In this document: in pieces, positions 23,969 through 37,000 of the stretch | How positions within the stretch are numbered: position 1 is the stretch's first letter | Layout: every line of letters starts with the position of its first letter | Origin: Myrica gale | Lineage: Eukaryota; Streptophyta; Magnoliopsida; Fagales; Myricaceae | Length of the DNA stretch: 64,000 nucleotides | Direction of reading: 5' to 3' | Assembly (NCBI GenBank): GCA_963930655.1 | Contig: OZ005620.1 | Coordinates: 2,185,001 to 2,249,000 of the forward strand | Notes under the pieces: model-generated | What the model was told of the DNA's origin: nothing | Database searches by the model: none | The model's input: the letters and a program-made list of their open reading frames with translations, nothing else | Program-made: the position numbers and the translations under genes

Positions 23969-24991
23969 AGGTGCAAGGTCTTCCTGTGATTTTATCTGGT
24001 TGGGATATGATTGGTATTGCATTTACAGGCTCAGGCAAGACATTGTTCTTTGTGCTGCCAATGATAATGGTGGCACTGCAGGAGGAGATTATAATGCCTA
24101 TTGTTCCAGGAGAAGGGCCATTTGGTTTGGTTATATGCCCATCAAGAGAGCTCGCACGGCAGACTTATGAAGTGGTGGAACAGTTTCTGGTTCCCATGAG
24201 AGAAGCTGGTTACCCAGAACTAAGGCCTTTGCTTTGTATTGGAGGGGTGGACATGAGAACACAGTTGGATGTTGTGAAGAAGGGTGTTCATATTGTTGTC
24301 GCAACTCCCGGGAGGCTGAAGGATATGTTGGCAAAGAAAAAAATGGGTCTTGACAATTGCAGGTATAAAATTGGTCCTACATCTGTATAGATGAGGCTAT
24401 TTGCTCCTCTACATTGGACCTATTTGGCATCAAAATAGTAGGTCCTCAATATTCTTTCACATTCCTCCCCGTGATGGGGTCTATGAAGGGAAATGCTGTA
24501 CCTGTTGTCCTTATCCATCCCACATGTTTTTTAATGTTAATAGAAAGTGCTTCATTGCAGAGTTACCTTGGGTTCTTCTTGATATGCTTATTTTTCTCCT
24601 TTTGGAAGCAAAGTCTGGGGTTGGCTAAATACTTTCTGAAACTATGTAAATCTTTTGATATCTGCTGGTATTTTTGGTCTTTCGATGTTCTATTGCCTCT
24701 CTATTTTTTCCGTTCTTTTTTTTTTTGCTTCTTCACTTTCCTTTCATCGATACATTTCTCACATGGTCTTCCTATCAATATAGTCACTTCTGTTTGTGGT
24801 GATTTTCAAATTTTGACCGCTGAAGATTTTCATATTTTCCTGGTGTCTTATCAAATATATATATTTTCCTGGTGACAAGTTAATATTAATCTCCATGTAC
24901 TGTAATTTGTTTCGGAGAAACAAAGTTGCTTTGTAAAGTTTTGTCTGCGGTTACTAAATATTAATTTTGATTACTGAAATTAGATAACTAG

Positions 24992-25853
<862 letters not shown>

Positions 25854-25856
25854 TAA

Positions 25857-27318
25857 AAGGGGGAAGATATGATACTGACAAAACCTTACGGGGGTGGTAA
25901 TGCTCACTCTATAACCAATATGGCATGTAATTTTTTTGTACCTTCTAATTGCACAAGTGGAACAGGAATGAATTTTCTGCTGTATCTTAATATGATGATA
26001 TACGCAGTTATATTCGTGTAGTGGAGTATCTGACTGTATTGTATGTTGACAGGAAGAGTGTGATCAACTTTGATGGTGTTGCATCTTCGCGTGTAGTGTA
26101 GGATGATCTGAATTGGATTATATTCATGTTAGCAAACATTTGAAGAGTTTGAAACCTGTGGCTTATTGCGATCCATCTATCCGTCCATATAGAAATACAT
26201 TGGACGCGAATGCACGAAAACTTTGACTGGTACGTCTGTTTTGCATTTATGGGACTACTTCATAAATAACAGATGGAGAGGGTATCAAATCCTAATTTCT
26301 TTTTTAAGAGAGAAATCATCCCTCACTTTCTTTTTAGAAACTTGGGTGAAGTTATTTTGCCGGAACATCCAATGATGTGTCCACCCACGTGTGCTTGGTA
26401 AATCGTTAAAGCGCCAGTCCTGCGATACATTTAGCAAGACTATAATCCAATTCCCTTTGTTTCTCAAGCCAAAAGACAGAAAAAAAAAGAAGGAATAACA
26501 TCTTTGTAAGATTTTATGTTGTAGGACTTTTTATGACCAAAACTACGGAGGATCATATAAGAGATTTGTTCCTGGCCTAACCAGTGCATTGTCATCTGTT
26601 CCTCTGTGCTTGAACCTGGGTCTCTGATCAGTTATATCAGGCATTTAAGAATCAGGGTGGTTATCCAAAAAAAAAACGAAAAACTGGTTTTTTTACAAGT
26701 GGAATCCAGTCCTTCATGCCAGAAATCACTGGGTAGGAAAATAAATTAAAACTATAAAATCGAATCTTAGCAATTCGACAGATAGCTATGGGTCATTTAG
26801 AAGTAAATTGTGTAATTTGGAATTGAGAAAACGCAAGATTTTGAGTTGGCCTCGGCCTTTACCAAAGTCTAGGCACAGCTCTCTCTCCCTCTCTCACCCA
26901 TAACAGGAGAGAAAAAAAGCCTCACAATATTTGAGATGATCAACAGCAAATTATACATTTTATATGTAATTTTACAGAGCGAAACTTGTCCAAGTCCATT
27001 TGAACCCTATTAAAAGCAAACTGTTCAAACATATATACAAATGACGATTGAGAGAGGACATTTTTTTAGGGTAACAAATGCATGTATGTGTTAACATAAA
27101 AGTCAATCATGTTAGATGTGCTTGTCTTGGCTTCCTCTCTGTTGTCCGCTACCACAATGCCCACATAGCACCGTTTAATCATGTACATCAACCGCTCCGG
27201 TGGATGAAGTCGTTTGAAGAAATAGAACATCATCCAGCCATGCGCCATGTTTCATAAGCAACTTTGAACTGGCTCTTTTAAGGCGGGTTTCCCCTAACCC
27301 TAACTGGAACCAGAAGCT
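25857..27318. other. Intergenic region, no gene seen
   Basis: The stretch contains the probable 3'UTR of the helicase and the 3'UTR of the convergent VTT gene. Only short frames without homology are present. No repeat with clear ends was seen. Confidence 0.5.
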
Positions 27319-29992
27319 TTACTGCAATAATGGCTCCTCTTCATGGTGTATTTCCTTGAGTTGTCTTTTTGCATACAGCGTGAAGAAAACTGTGGTAGCC
27401 ATAGTTGCAGCGAAGCCAAGGATATTGAACGCAATTTGTGAGGCTGAAAGGGAATGCCGCTCATTTGCCAAAGTCTGTATAAGGATTCCACTGCAGTGAA
27501 ACAAAGCGACTGGTCAAGAGGTTATCAGGTACATACACTTCATCTCCCAGCATTGCTAACCAGGAATATAAGTAATACCAAAAAAATGAATATCTTATTG
27601 AAGAAAGCAAACATTAACCTACTGCCAAGTGATCCACTTAATAACTCTTGCCGGGTGGGAGGGCAGGTGGGCGACAACATAAGAAACTAGAAGGGGAAAA
27701 GGTTTACAGAACTAAGAGCACCCTCATTTTGCTGTCCAAACTTTGCTAATGACCACTACAAAACTGTGAACAAGGCGGGGTGACAAACAAGTAGAATGTG
27801 ATCGTGACACAGATTGATATGAATGAATACATTGGAATCACAAGAATCATCGCAACTCAAGAAAGAAGCCATGTTTATATGCAGCATCACTTCAGTTGAT
27901 ATATGGTCCATTGTGTGTGAGCATGTATTCGTCTTTGCTACACAGACCATGCTGAAGCAAAACTAAGTCACGGCAACCAGGCAACATACTTTTCAAGGAA
28001 TCCAAGACTACATGCAAGTATTCTAGAAATACAATCACATAAACGCGAATAATATAAACCAATGGAAAAGAAATAAGACGGAAAAAAAATACAGACAGGG
28101 GAAAGAGTTGTTACGTGTAGATTGCAACGAATATTTCTGGCACAATCCCCACCAACGACCCCAGGATGTAAGGACCATACTTAACCTTTGTTGCCACAGC
28201 ACAGTAGTTATATATGATATAAGGGAAAGGAGAAACCCTGATTAACGCTACAGCACGAAACTGATGAAACCAATTTCCTTCACCAGCTGATCTCAGAATG
28301 GCAGCTCTCTTTGGACATTTTTCCAGCCACCCCTACACAATAATTGAGAAAAGTTGGATGATATTAGAACATGTGAATACTTGAATCCCATACACGCACA
28401 GACACACAAAACATGCAGATGATGAGCCAGTGCGTAAAGCAACAATTAATGTGCTAGAGCATATTACAATATATAAGAGTGTATTAAGCGAGATACTCAC
28501 TTGAATTTTATGATGGAAAAGAGAGCCAATGAAAAATGGAAGTGATACGCCAATAGCCACCCCTGACACGATAAGTAGAAACCCATAGCCATAACCAAAA
28601 GTCATCCCAGCTACCCACATAGAGGGTGAAGATGGTAACAGTAGGATAGGGAATAATGCCACAGAAGCAAAGACCAGAACTGCCAGAACCGGGGTACTGA
28701 ATGTTCTTGTCTCCCAATTTATAATTGGAATAATCTCCTGTAAAACAATGTCTCACTAGTCACCACAAAAAGAGATCCAAATATTTGTGTAATAAAAGCA
28801 CTCTCACGATACGTGTGAACACTACTTTTATAAGTCTGTTGGTATCAGCAAGTAGTGCCATTCCAATCTATAAGAATTCAGTATTGCATCCAGCTGACAT
28901 TGGAATTCAGCGTACTAATCAACACTGGGTATTAATCAGCCCAAAGCCCAAATAAAATACACCTGATAGTTTGTATTGAGCATCTAATTTTTGGCTGAAC
29001 AAACTACCATATGATGAAAAAGCTTTGGTACATCAAATCATAACTTGGCCAACACAATGCCATCAGAATGCATGGCAATCCAGTCAGCCGACTTACCGAC
29101 TATAATGCTTGCTGTAATTGACCGTCAACACATAATTGTAAATGACCATCAAAATTGTTAAGAGTTTCACTATATATAAACGACATTCCAAAATAAAGTC
29201 ACTGATTCGAGCCCAAAAGTCTACGACCTACGTCCTCAAATATACCAATTTTTACATATTAACTTACCCAGCCCCTTCCCCTAACATGCAAGATAAAGGC
29301 ACCCCCATTGAAATTAAAAAGAGCCAACCTCTCACTGTCCATTTACTAAACGAAATTTCAACAAAATAAACAGTACAAGGATTATAGCACAAACTCACGG
29401 AACAGCAACAGAAATCCCAATACAAAAACTAAGACAGAATTCTCCCAGGATGTTTGATGATGATGCATGCTCATATAAGAAAAAGTTACACAATGCCGAC
29501 TCGCAAGTGCTTTAAAAAGAACAATCAAATCAAAATCAGCCAATCCTGGCCATATATACAGCCACAAAAAAGTCTAGGTGCATGAGTTCTTTTTAACATA
29601 AACTTGATTCAACTCACAAAAAAGACCCATTATACACAAAGCCCCCACACTATTCAGCTCTCACGCGCATAAGTGCATATCTATAGCCGTGAAGACTAAT
29701 CAACTTCACATCGGAAACGAACCTTGTCCATGAAAAAGGGTGCGATCCATTTGAGAAAAACCGCAGCCAACAACACCAAGAAAAGACACAACACAACCAA
29801 CTTGAGCCAGTTCCAGATACACACTCCACATTTCGGAGAGGTTGGCTCCCCCGCGCTACCAAACCCTTCCTCTGCCTCGCGATCGCAGGGACCCGGTTTC
29901 AATTTTACGTATTCCCCGTTATTACCCTCGTCCCTAACTCTAAGCCTCAGCTCCGGGACCACCTCACCATCTTCCTCCTGAAAAGTCATCAT
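27319..29992 (-). CDS. VTT/DedA-domain membrane protein (TVP38/TMEM64 family), 4 exons
   Basis: The exons are complement 29723-29992, 28501-28737, 28115-28332 and 27319-27490. All have GT-AG borders and join in frame to 298 residues ending EEPLLQ. The acidic N-terminal tail (about 1-58) is followed by a transmembrane helix (about 63-84) and several more. The VTT core has SMWVAGMTFGYGYGF...GVSLPFFIGSLF, then a re-entrant-type segment with RAVALIRVSPFPYIIYNY and GSLVGIVPEIFVAIYTG. Relatives (yeast Tvp38, human TMEM41/64, VMP1, bacterial DedA) sit in secretory-pathway membranes; several are lipid scramblases or transporters. A plant name often used is SNARE-associated Golgi protein family. Two adjacent ATGs (29992 and 29989) are possible starts; an in-frame extension to 30211 exists but is not typical. 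The gene is intact. Confidence 0.9.
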
Positions 29993-30422
29993 AAAACCCT
30001 CACGAATTCCGTGGCCAGAGACACTCCTACCACCTCCGGCGACAGTAATTTTAAATTTTGGAGAATCGGCAACCGTCGCCGAGTGCAATGCAGGAACTGT
30101 AAAGGGAATATAATCGGAGACAGAGATGCGAAACCGGTGGGGAGACCGGTAGATGCGAGGGGTTATCAATAAATATAGAAAGAAATGTTTATAAACTCCC
30201 AAGGCAAACATCGATTAACGTGATTGCCATCATATCCAATTTGCGATATTGGCATCCAACAAACGACGTCGCTTCTCAATTCAGTTGGTACGTGGCGGAA
30301 GACGGAGAGCGGTAGTGTGACAGGTGTGAAAACTTTTGGGGTATTGGGTGTTGCGTGATTGGCTTGTCGTGGATTCACCGTCACGGGAGGTGTGTGAGTT
30401 GGACAAAACTGCTATTCTTTTA

Positions 30423-30605
30423 GCCTTTTTGTGTTGTAATATTTTTGGTATGAGAATATGTGTTGGTATTGAGTTTAGTGAAAAGGTGAAGAGAGAGGTA
30501 ATTTTTTATATTTTTTATATTTTTTTATGGGAAAGAGAGATTATATTGAAGTATTTTATTAGGAGAGAGATAAAATATTGAGGATAATTGGATTTGCAAA
30601 CGCAG
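30423..30605. mobile_element. Tourist-like MITE copy, diverged
   Basis: The element has the same layout as 30898-31061: a TTTTTGTGTTG start, TTTAGTGAAAA, GAGAGATTATATT, and an inverse GCGTTTGC end. Ends are degraded and the target duplication is uncertain. Confidence 0.55.
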
Positions 30606-30897
30606 CTGAGTGAGCTGGTATCCGGTGGGCTGACCCGTTCAATATTGGGTTTTGTTAAGTTAACAGGCCCACAGGTCGGACACAACACTTGAGGTGACAT
30701 TTCTGAATTTTATGGCGGATGTACAGAGACTGTGGTGACCGACATCTGGATAAAATTTGGCGCAGAGTAATAAAATCCTAGTGCGTGTTGTGGGAGCTGG
30801 CGCCAACGAAGCAATACCCATGTTTAGTCGGATCGATTTGGCTCTTGAAAGTAGTGTTGTGCACGGGTACCGCGGTTTACTGGTTTAGGCTGTTTTT

Positions 30898-31061
30898 GTG
30901 TTGAAAATTTTTGGTATTGAATTTTGTGTTGGTATTAGGTTTAGTGAAAAAGTTAAGAGAAGTAATTTTTTATATTTTTTGATGGGAGAGAGAGATTATA
31001 TTGTAGTATTTTATTGTAAGTTGGTGAAAAATATTGTGATATTTTTGGTGCAAACGCAACC
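30898..31061. mobile_element. Tourist-like MITE flanked by TTA
   Basis: Ends GGCTGTTTTTGTG and inverse GGTTGCGTTTGCACC form terminal inverted repeats around an AT-rich 164-bp core. TTA lies on both sides (30895-30897 and 31062-31064), the usual PIF/Harbinger-type target duplication. It belongs to a family also at 30423, 49653 and 59798. Confidence 0.75.
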
Positions 31062-31064
31062 TTA

Positions 31065-33508
31065 CTTACATCGTCATTGGTATGGCAAATCGCTCCTTGC
31101 CTCACGGCATCATTGGTAATAGTATCAGATTTTGCTAGGTAGCAGCGGTTTTCACCGTTAAAATCGTTTTAATTTTTTTCTTCGTATATTTTATACAGAC
31201 GACGATATTTTAAAAGAGAAATGTCGTCGTTTGAGGGGCTCTGAAATTCAAAAAGTTTCGAAGCCCCTCTCTTCTTCCCATTTTAGCAGACGACAACCCC
31301 CTTCCTTATAATTTCTCTGTTCTCCTTTTCCCTTCCTGGATAGACGTCTATCTCCTCCACCATCATCGACGATCTTCACCATTGCGGCGACTCTACAGCA
31401 TATGAAGATCTCTCGCTTCTCTCTCTAGCTTATGCATTGCTTTTTCTCTCTCTTTTCCCTATATGGTCTAGTTGCGTTGATTCGTTGTTGGGTTGATTTC
31501 GTTTAAGAATTTGCAGATTTGATAGTTTTTTTTCACTGGTTGATACTTGAATAAGTTGATTTTGAATGCGATTTGAAAGTTGTTGCCTGTTGGGTTGATT
31601 TCGTTTCGGAATTTGCCGATTTGGGTTGATTTTGAATATGATTTAAAAATATTGGGTTGATCTGTAAACAATTGTTCGGTAATTTTTGGTTTCGTTATTT
31701 TTTTTTTTTTTGCAGATTTGGATTAGGTGGCGGTAACGTCAAAACTGTCACCGTTATATGCTGGTTGCGGTGTTCATTTTTAGACAACCGTCCATAGCGG
31801 TGGCGGTGGAGGGCATATTAGTCGCTGCCATCGTTGATGCACACACCAAATTGAAAGTAAAAGATTTGGCTGTTGCCGTAATTCATATTTTCTTGTCTTT
31901 TGTTGTGTGTGAGAAAAAACAAAAAGAGTTTAGAAATTTAAGGTGACAGCGAAACCCAAGTGAAGGCGTATAAGTCAACTCGGAATATAGATTGGAATGC
32001 CTTTTAAGCTTGGAACTTTTAATAATCAAAGCAAAATTTAGGGCTACTAATCAAGCAAAGTATGTCATTTGGGTCCCACCCACAATACCCTAATGCATTA
32101 GCAACCCAACCTTGTGTGGGAACTTGGTACACAACTAGCTCCAAATGCTAGTTTGGATGGTTAAGATTTGAAGTCTAGACATTTGTTCTTTTTAAGGTCT
32201 CAAATTCAAATCTTTTCAAGTGTAAATAATTATTTGAAACTACTTCCTAACAAAGTCAGATTGACCTGACTTGTGTAATTTGGGGCAGCACCAGCTTGTT
32301 AGGTGAATTCACTCTTATAGATATAGTGTTGAATTTCTTCTCGTTACACAAAAAAGAAAAAAACTGAAGCGTAAGAAACTGGGTGCACGAGACTATTAAC
32401 TGCTGACTTGAATTTGCTCTCCGAGTTTAAAGGAAGATAATGGTAATGGAGGCAACTTTCCTGGCCTTCAATTGGTCCATACACCATGTGCATATATATT
32501 GTTTTTATTTGCACTACATCATTTTGATAGCGACTCGATAAATGGTATAAAGTATAAACAATACCAATAAATAGCTTCGCAGAGTGTTTATGGCCATTAC
32601 TGAAACTTGTACGATTTGTAACAAAGCCTGAAAATCTTTTCCAATAGGTTCAAAATATGGTCATTGAGTAGGGAATAATCAACACCATGTGTTAGTGTAA
32701 AGACTAGGAAAATATTTTTAAAGTTTTAAGATAAGGTTGGGATATGTATGTTCTTGTAAGTTAGAGAGATATGATCAGAAAAACAATTAGGGTTAATAGA
32801 CCAAGCAATTAGCAAAGTGCATCACTTTTGTCCACCAATGAGATCATCGAGTGCGGCTTAAGGTTCCTCTCAAAAGTTTAAAGAACTATATTGGTAATGG
32901 GGGTAACTTTCATCTCCATCAGTTGACCAAACATTTCATCAGATGGATGGTAAAGGAAGAAAGAGTGAAGACGAGTTTGTAAAGAGTTGCTAGCGATTAC
33001 TAACAATGGGTCGAGCCCAACCAATTTGACTCAATAAGGATGGTCGTTTTCTCCAATGGGCCGGTCTAGAGGTCAAGGTCTCGTCAGTTTTGTTGGGAGC
33101 TGATCACCTATTGATTGAAGGAGCCTAGGAGGTCAATTTACCAACCTTAAAAACTCGAATCCCATCAAAGTATATAAGAGAAAAATCAATTCACTAATTA
33201 TATCTTATTTGAAGGAGAGTATATTTATGAAAATTTGATAGTTTGATGATAAACTTGACAGTTTCAACCAAAATGAATTGGACTAAAAAAATGCAAAATG
33301 AAGTATCCAAAATATAAACCTTGATCCCCGTACAAATTTCACCTCTCTCTTCCACCATTTGCCACTATATCATTCATCCATCTTCTCTCGAATCTCGTCT
33401 CCTTTCACCCAATGCTGCCACGGGCTTCTCGTTGTCTTTTTGTCCCTCTGCCCTTTTTGCTGCTGTAGATTCCTTGGTCTGTCTTGACTTGGTTTGCCAT
33501 TCCATCAA
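31065..33508. other. Intergenic region with a transcript-leader-like block, no gene recognised
   Basis: At about 31260-31520 a CT-rich block followed by repeated TTGGGTTGATTTCGTTT phrases resembles a 5'UTR with an intron, and GC-rich GGCGGTGG sequence follows to 31830. No protein family is recognisable. The GACGACGATATT...AATGTCGTCGT hairpin near 31197-31233 and the GGTGGCGGT repeats could be CACTA-type transposon ends. The rest, to 33.5 kb, is featureless AT-rich DNA. Confidence 0.4.
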
Positions 33509-34035
33509 TCTTTTTTTTTTCTCAACAAACATTATAACCAGAAAGAAAACTAGCCAACAGAAAACGAAGCTCGACTAAGAACATAAGCAGGCAAACAAGA
33601 AACAGAAACAACACCAAAACGCGAACTAGAGAATGTCCATTGAGCCAAAGAGTGGGCAAAACAGTTCTGACGCCTGGATATCCACTTTAGAGAGCAAGAG
33701 GAATGAGCCAAAAAGAATCCACGTAAAGACACAATCTGATCAAGCAAGAGAGGGTCACAAGGAGTTTCCTCATTTAAAACCATCTGAGTGAGGAGTTGAC
33801 AATCAGATTCAAAATCCACCTGATCCCAATCCATATTCAAGGCAATATTGACAGCCGCCACAAGCGAGGAAGATTCTCCAAAAAAAGAATTGATGTTTGG
33901 GAATTACTCCGTGTACAGATGACAGAGAGAGCCTCCCGAGTCTCTAAAACAACAGCCAAAACAGCCACCCCACCTCGTAAGGCCACATCCACATTGCACT
34001 TTAGCCGTCCATATAACGGAGGACACTCGCCTCGT
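33509..34035 (-). pseudogene. 5'-truncated LINE relic with RNase H domain
   Basis: On the minus strand two frames (33837-34163 and 33550-33861) together give an RNase H (RVT_3-type) domain: PPLYGRLKCNVDVAL with the first catalytic Asp, FESDCQLLTQM with another, and SRRQNCFAHSLAQW near the end. A frameshift joins them. A T run at 33511-33520 on the plus strand is the element's poly(A) tail. Such domains close plant L1-type LINE polyproteins. The 5' end is lost near 34030, abutting exon 1 of the transporter pseudogene. No target duplication was found. Confidence 0.75.
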
Positions 34036-34039
34036 GAAA

Positions 34040-37000
34040 ATGAGTCATAGTAGCAATAAGCAACCGCCGATCCACCGACCACATTTCTCGGAACTCCACT
34101 CGCGAAATTTGCCCAATATACGGGAACTCCGGCTCCCAATTTCGCCGAGAAATTGCTCACCACCCTCGCTGCCGTCTCTCTCTATTTCGCGGTTTTTACG
34201 GTTTCCATTTCGATCAGACTCGAATTTTCCACGTGAGCATTGGCATTAATTTTCTTTCTTACTCTTTGATGTTGACTGTTTCATGTGCTGGGTTGTTCCA
34301 TTGTGCGTACTGTTTCTTTGACAGATAGGAGCGCAAGCTTTTCAGTCAGCAGGTGTGTATCTCAGAAGTTCTCGGAACCGGGTCCGGGCCTAAACGATGC
34401 ATCCACACCAGCTCAGGTAAGTATCGTTTTCAATGAGAAATATGTGTAGTGATTGTTGCAGTGGCTATTTGATTCAAGTCAAAGAAGTTATATGAATTTG
34501 TGTTTTGAAAGAAAAGGCGTGCTCCGAAACCTTGGTCAGTAGTTGGTCTTGGTATTGTGGCGTGTGTATACATTCGCACAATATATAAATATAAAAGTCA
34601 AATTTAATTTACACCTGTGCGTAATTTTTTATTTACTTCATCTAACAGGTCTCAGGTGAATTGATAATTTCAGAATCTTACTTACCCAAATAAATAAATG
34701 AAAATTCAGAATCTTTCTGTATATCTGTCTGTACTAAAGATGCTCGTGGAATTTCGATGATACATTATGACATCTATTTTGCATATTTTGAAAATATATT
34801 AGACATGGATTGCAGCGTTTTCAATATCTAATCAGCTTGATGTTTTTAGATTATGGGGAAAGTGTGTAATCCAACTCTAGCTATGTCTAAATACTAATTC
34901 CATGAAAAATACTCAAGCAGGACAGTCTGAATTCTTGGACTTCCGTCATTCAATAACAGACAATTGGACTGATGTTTTGTCAATCCTACTAGACACACGT
35001 TCCCTTCTAATTTAACTCTTTGTCAAATTCATATAAATCATGTGTCTTTTACCATCCATTCCATACACTCATTATGTTTTATTCATTTTCAAACTATGGA
35101 CAAATTGAATTTTAATATTATTAGATGGCGTAGGTTCTAAGATCAAATCGTTTCCATATTTTGTAACACCATTGGATATGGGGTGATGAGGTAATCAACC
35201 TATGGGTGGCTTAAAATGCTCAGTCAATGAAAAGCTAGTTAGAGGTATAGCCTTTTATAGACGAGATAGTTCACAATCTCCAATCATCCCGATATTTCGA
35301 GAGCATAAAGGGTGTGAGGAGTCAACAAAATCGAACTGTGTTTATTAAGATGTTTATCAACTGAAAACTATTTAGAGATGAAGTTTCTTTCTTTAGATAA
35401 GAAGTACATGGAGACAATGTAACTCAATCTGGGGTTTATCACAATGCTTGGACAACATTTAGGATGTAGCATTGACAAAAAGTTGGAGTAGGCATACCTT
35501 GAAACTCACCCCATTTATATAAAATCCCAAGACCCACAATAGCACCATCCATTGTACTCTTATGGAGAGACGAGGTGCTATTTTCCATTTGGGGTACTGT
35601 TCATTGACAACATGAAATATATTTGCTTATAGAAAATCAGCATTGCTGTTTTGATGGCATATCTATTGGTCTATTAATTGTTAGGTGGTGTTCTGGGGAC
35701 ATCAGAGGCCTTGCACCCTGATATCTTTATACATTTACCAGATGAATTCTGGTACTCCCGAAAACTTTTAGGTGTCTTCCAAGTCAATATTTCTCATGGT
35801 ATGTTATTGAAACAAACCTGTAACTTAGAGGTGCTTATATTGTTTGCCTGGAGTTTTAAAAATAATCACCGACTGTGGCGAGGCAAGTATAGCAATAGAT
35901 ACTAATTCCCCCATAGTTAGATGAAGGCCAGGCTTATAGTTATCAACCATCATACTCCAGGCAAGTATAACCATAGATACTAATTCCCACTTAGTTAGAT
36001 GAAGAAAAGGCTTATAGTAATCTACCACAACCATCGGGCTGTCAACTATTGTCTCAGGTTGTGGTTGACTCTTCGGATGGGTCGTTTACCAGATTATTTG
36101 CTACGATTTCATATAGATGCTGAATGTGACAGAAGGACATTAAGTCTGTTAAACAAGGGGAATGTGTTGTATTACCCTATAATCTGAGCAGGTCTAGGTT
36201 CTCATTTTCTGTGTAAAACTGATTCATCTATTCATTTTTTGCACATTTGTTATGAAATTTGACTAGTGTCACTGATGTTTTAGAAGTCACTTTGAGAGTT
36301 ATTTCAAGCTCAATTCATGATGCTTTTGTATGTCTTGTTCAGGTGCATAAGCAAAAGTACAGTTCTATTGTGAGAATTTTGAAGGAATCAAATTCTCTTT
36401 TGCCTCATGTAGTACTTGCTAGCACGCTGCTGGCTCTTGTATATCCACCTTCTTTTACATGGTTCACCACGAGGTTTTTGAACGCTCTTTGGATGAATTG
36501 ATTGGTCAATATATGCCTACTTACATAGAAAGATGCATGTAGTTACACCTTAAAGGAATCTTAGAGAAGCAGGAGTTAAATTTCTCTAGGGCTACGAGTT
36601 CTTGACAAATACAACAAAACCATTTAAACTACTTGTCTAAACTACTTTAAGCTTTCAGTCTTTATGTAACTTGAAAAAGATGCATTATATTATTTTTGGC
36701 TTAACTAATCCGCTAGTTCCTGCGGTTTAACTCTTTCCCAAGTTAGTTCCTCAGTTTTAATTTTTCCCCTAAGAGTTCTTGGAGTTAACTACTTATCCCA
36801 AAAAGGTCCTTTCTTCCAAACACGGTCTACAAACAAGGGACATAAATATATTTTGTTAACAAAAAACGTGTCACTATTAAGCGACATGAGCTAAGTGAAT
36901 CTAGATGTCAATTGAGAATTGGTAGTGACGTGTTTTTCGTTAGCCTAGTAGCCATATTTCGTCAGTCGCAGTGCTGAAATTTGACAGAAGGACCTTTTTG

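Noticed and set aside
29993..30211. N-terminal extension of the VTT protein by 73 codons
   Set aside because: The frame is open, but the extra residues do not look like the family N-terminus, and the start at 29992 gives a normal length.
33837..34163. Minus-strand frame read as a host gene overlapping BASS4 exon 1
   Set aside because: Its sequence is the RNase H part of a LINE; only the segment up to about 34030 shows that similarity, the rest is antisense to the transporter exon.
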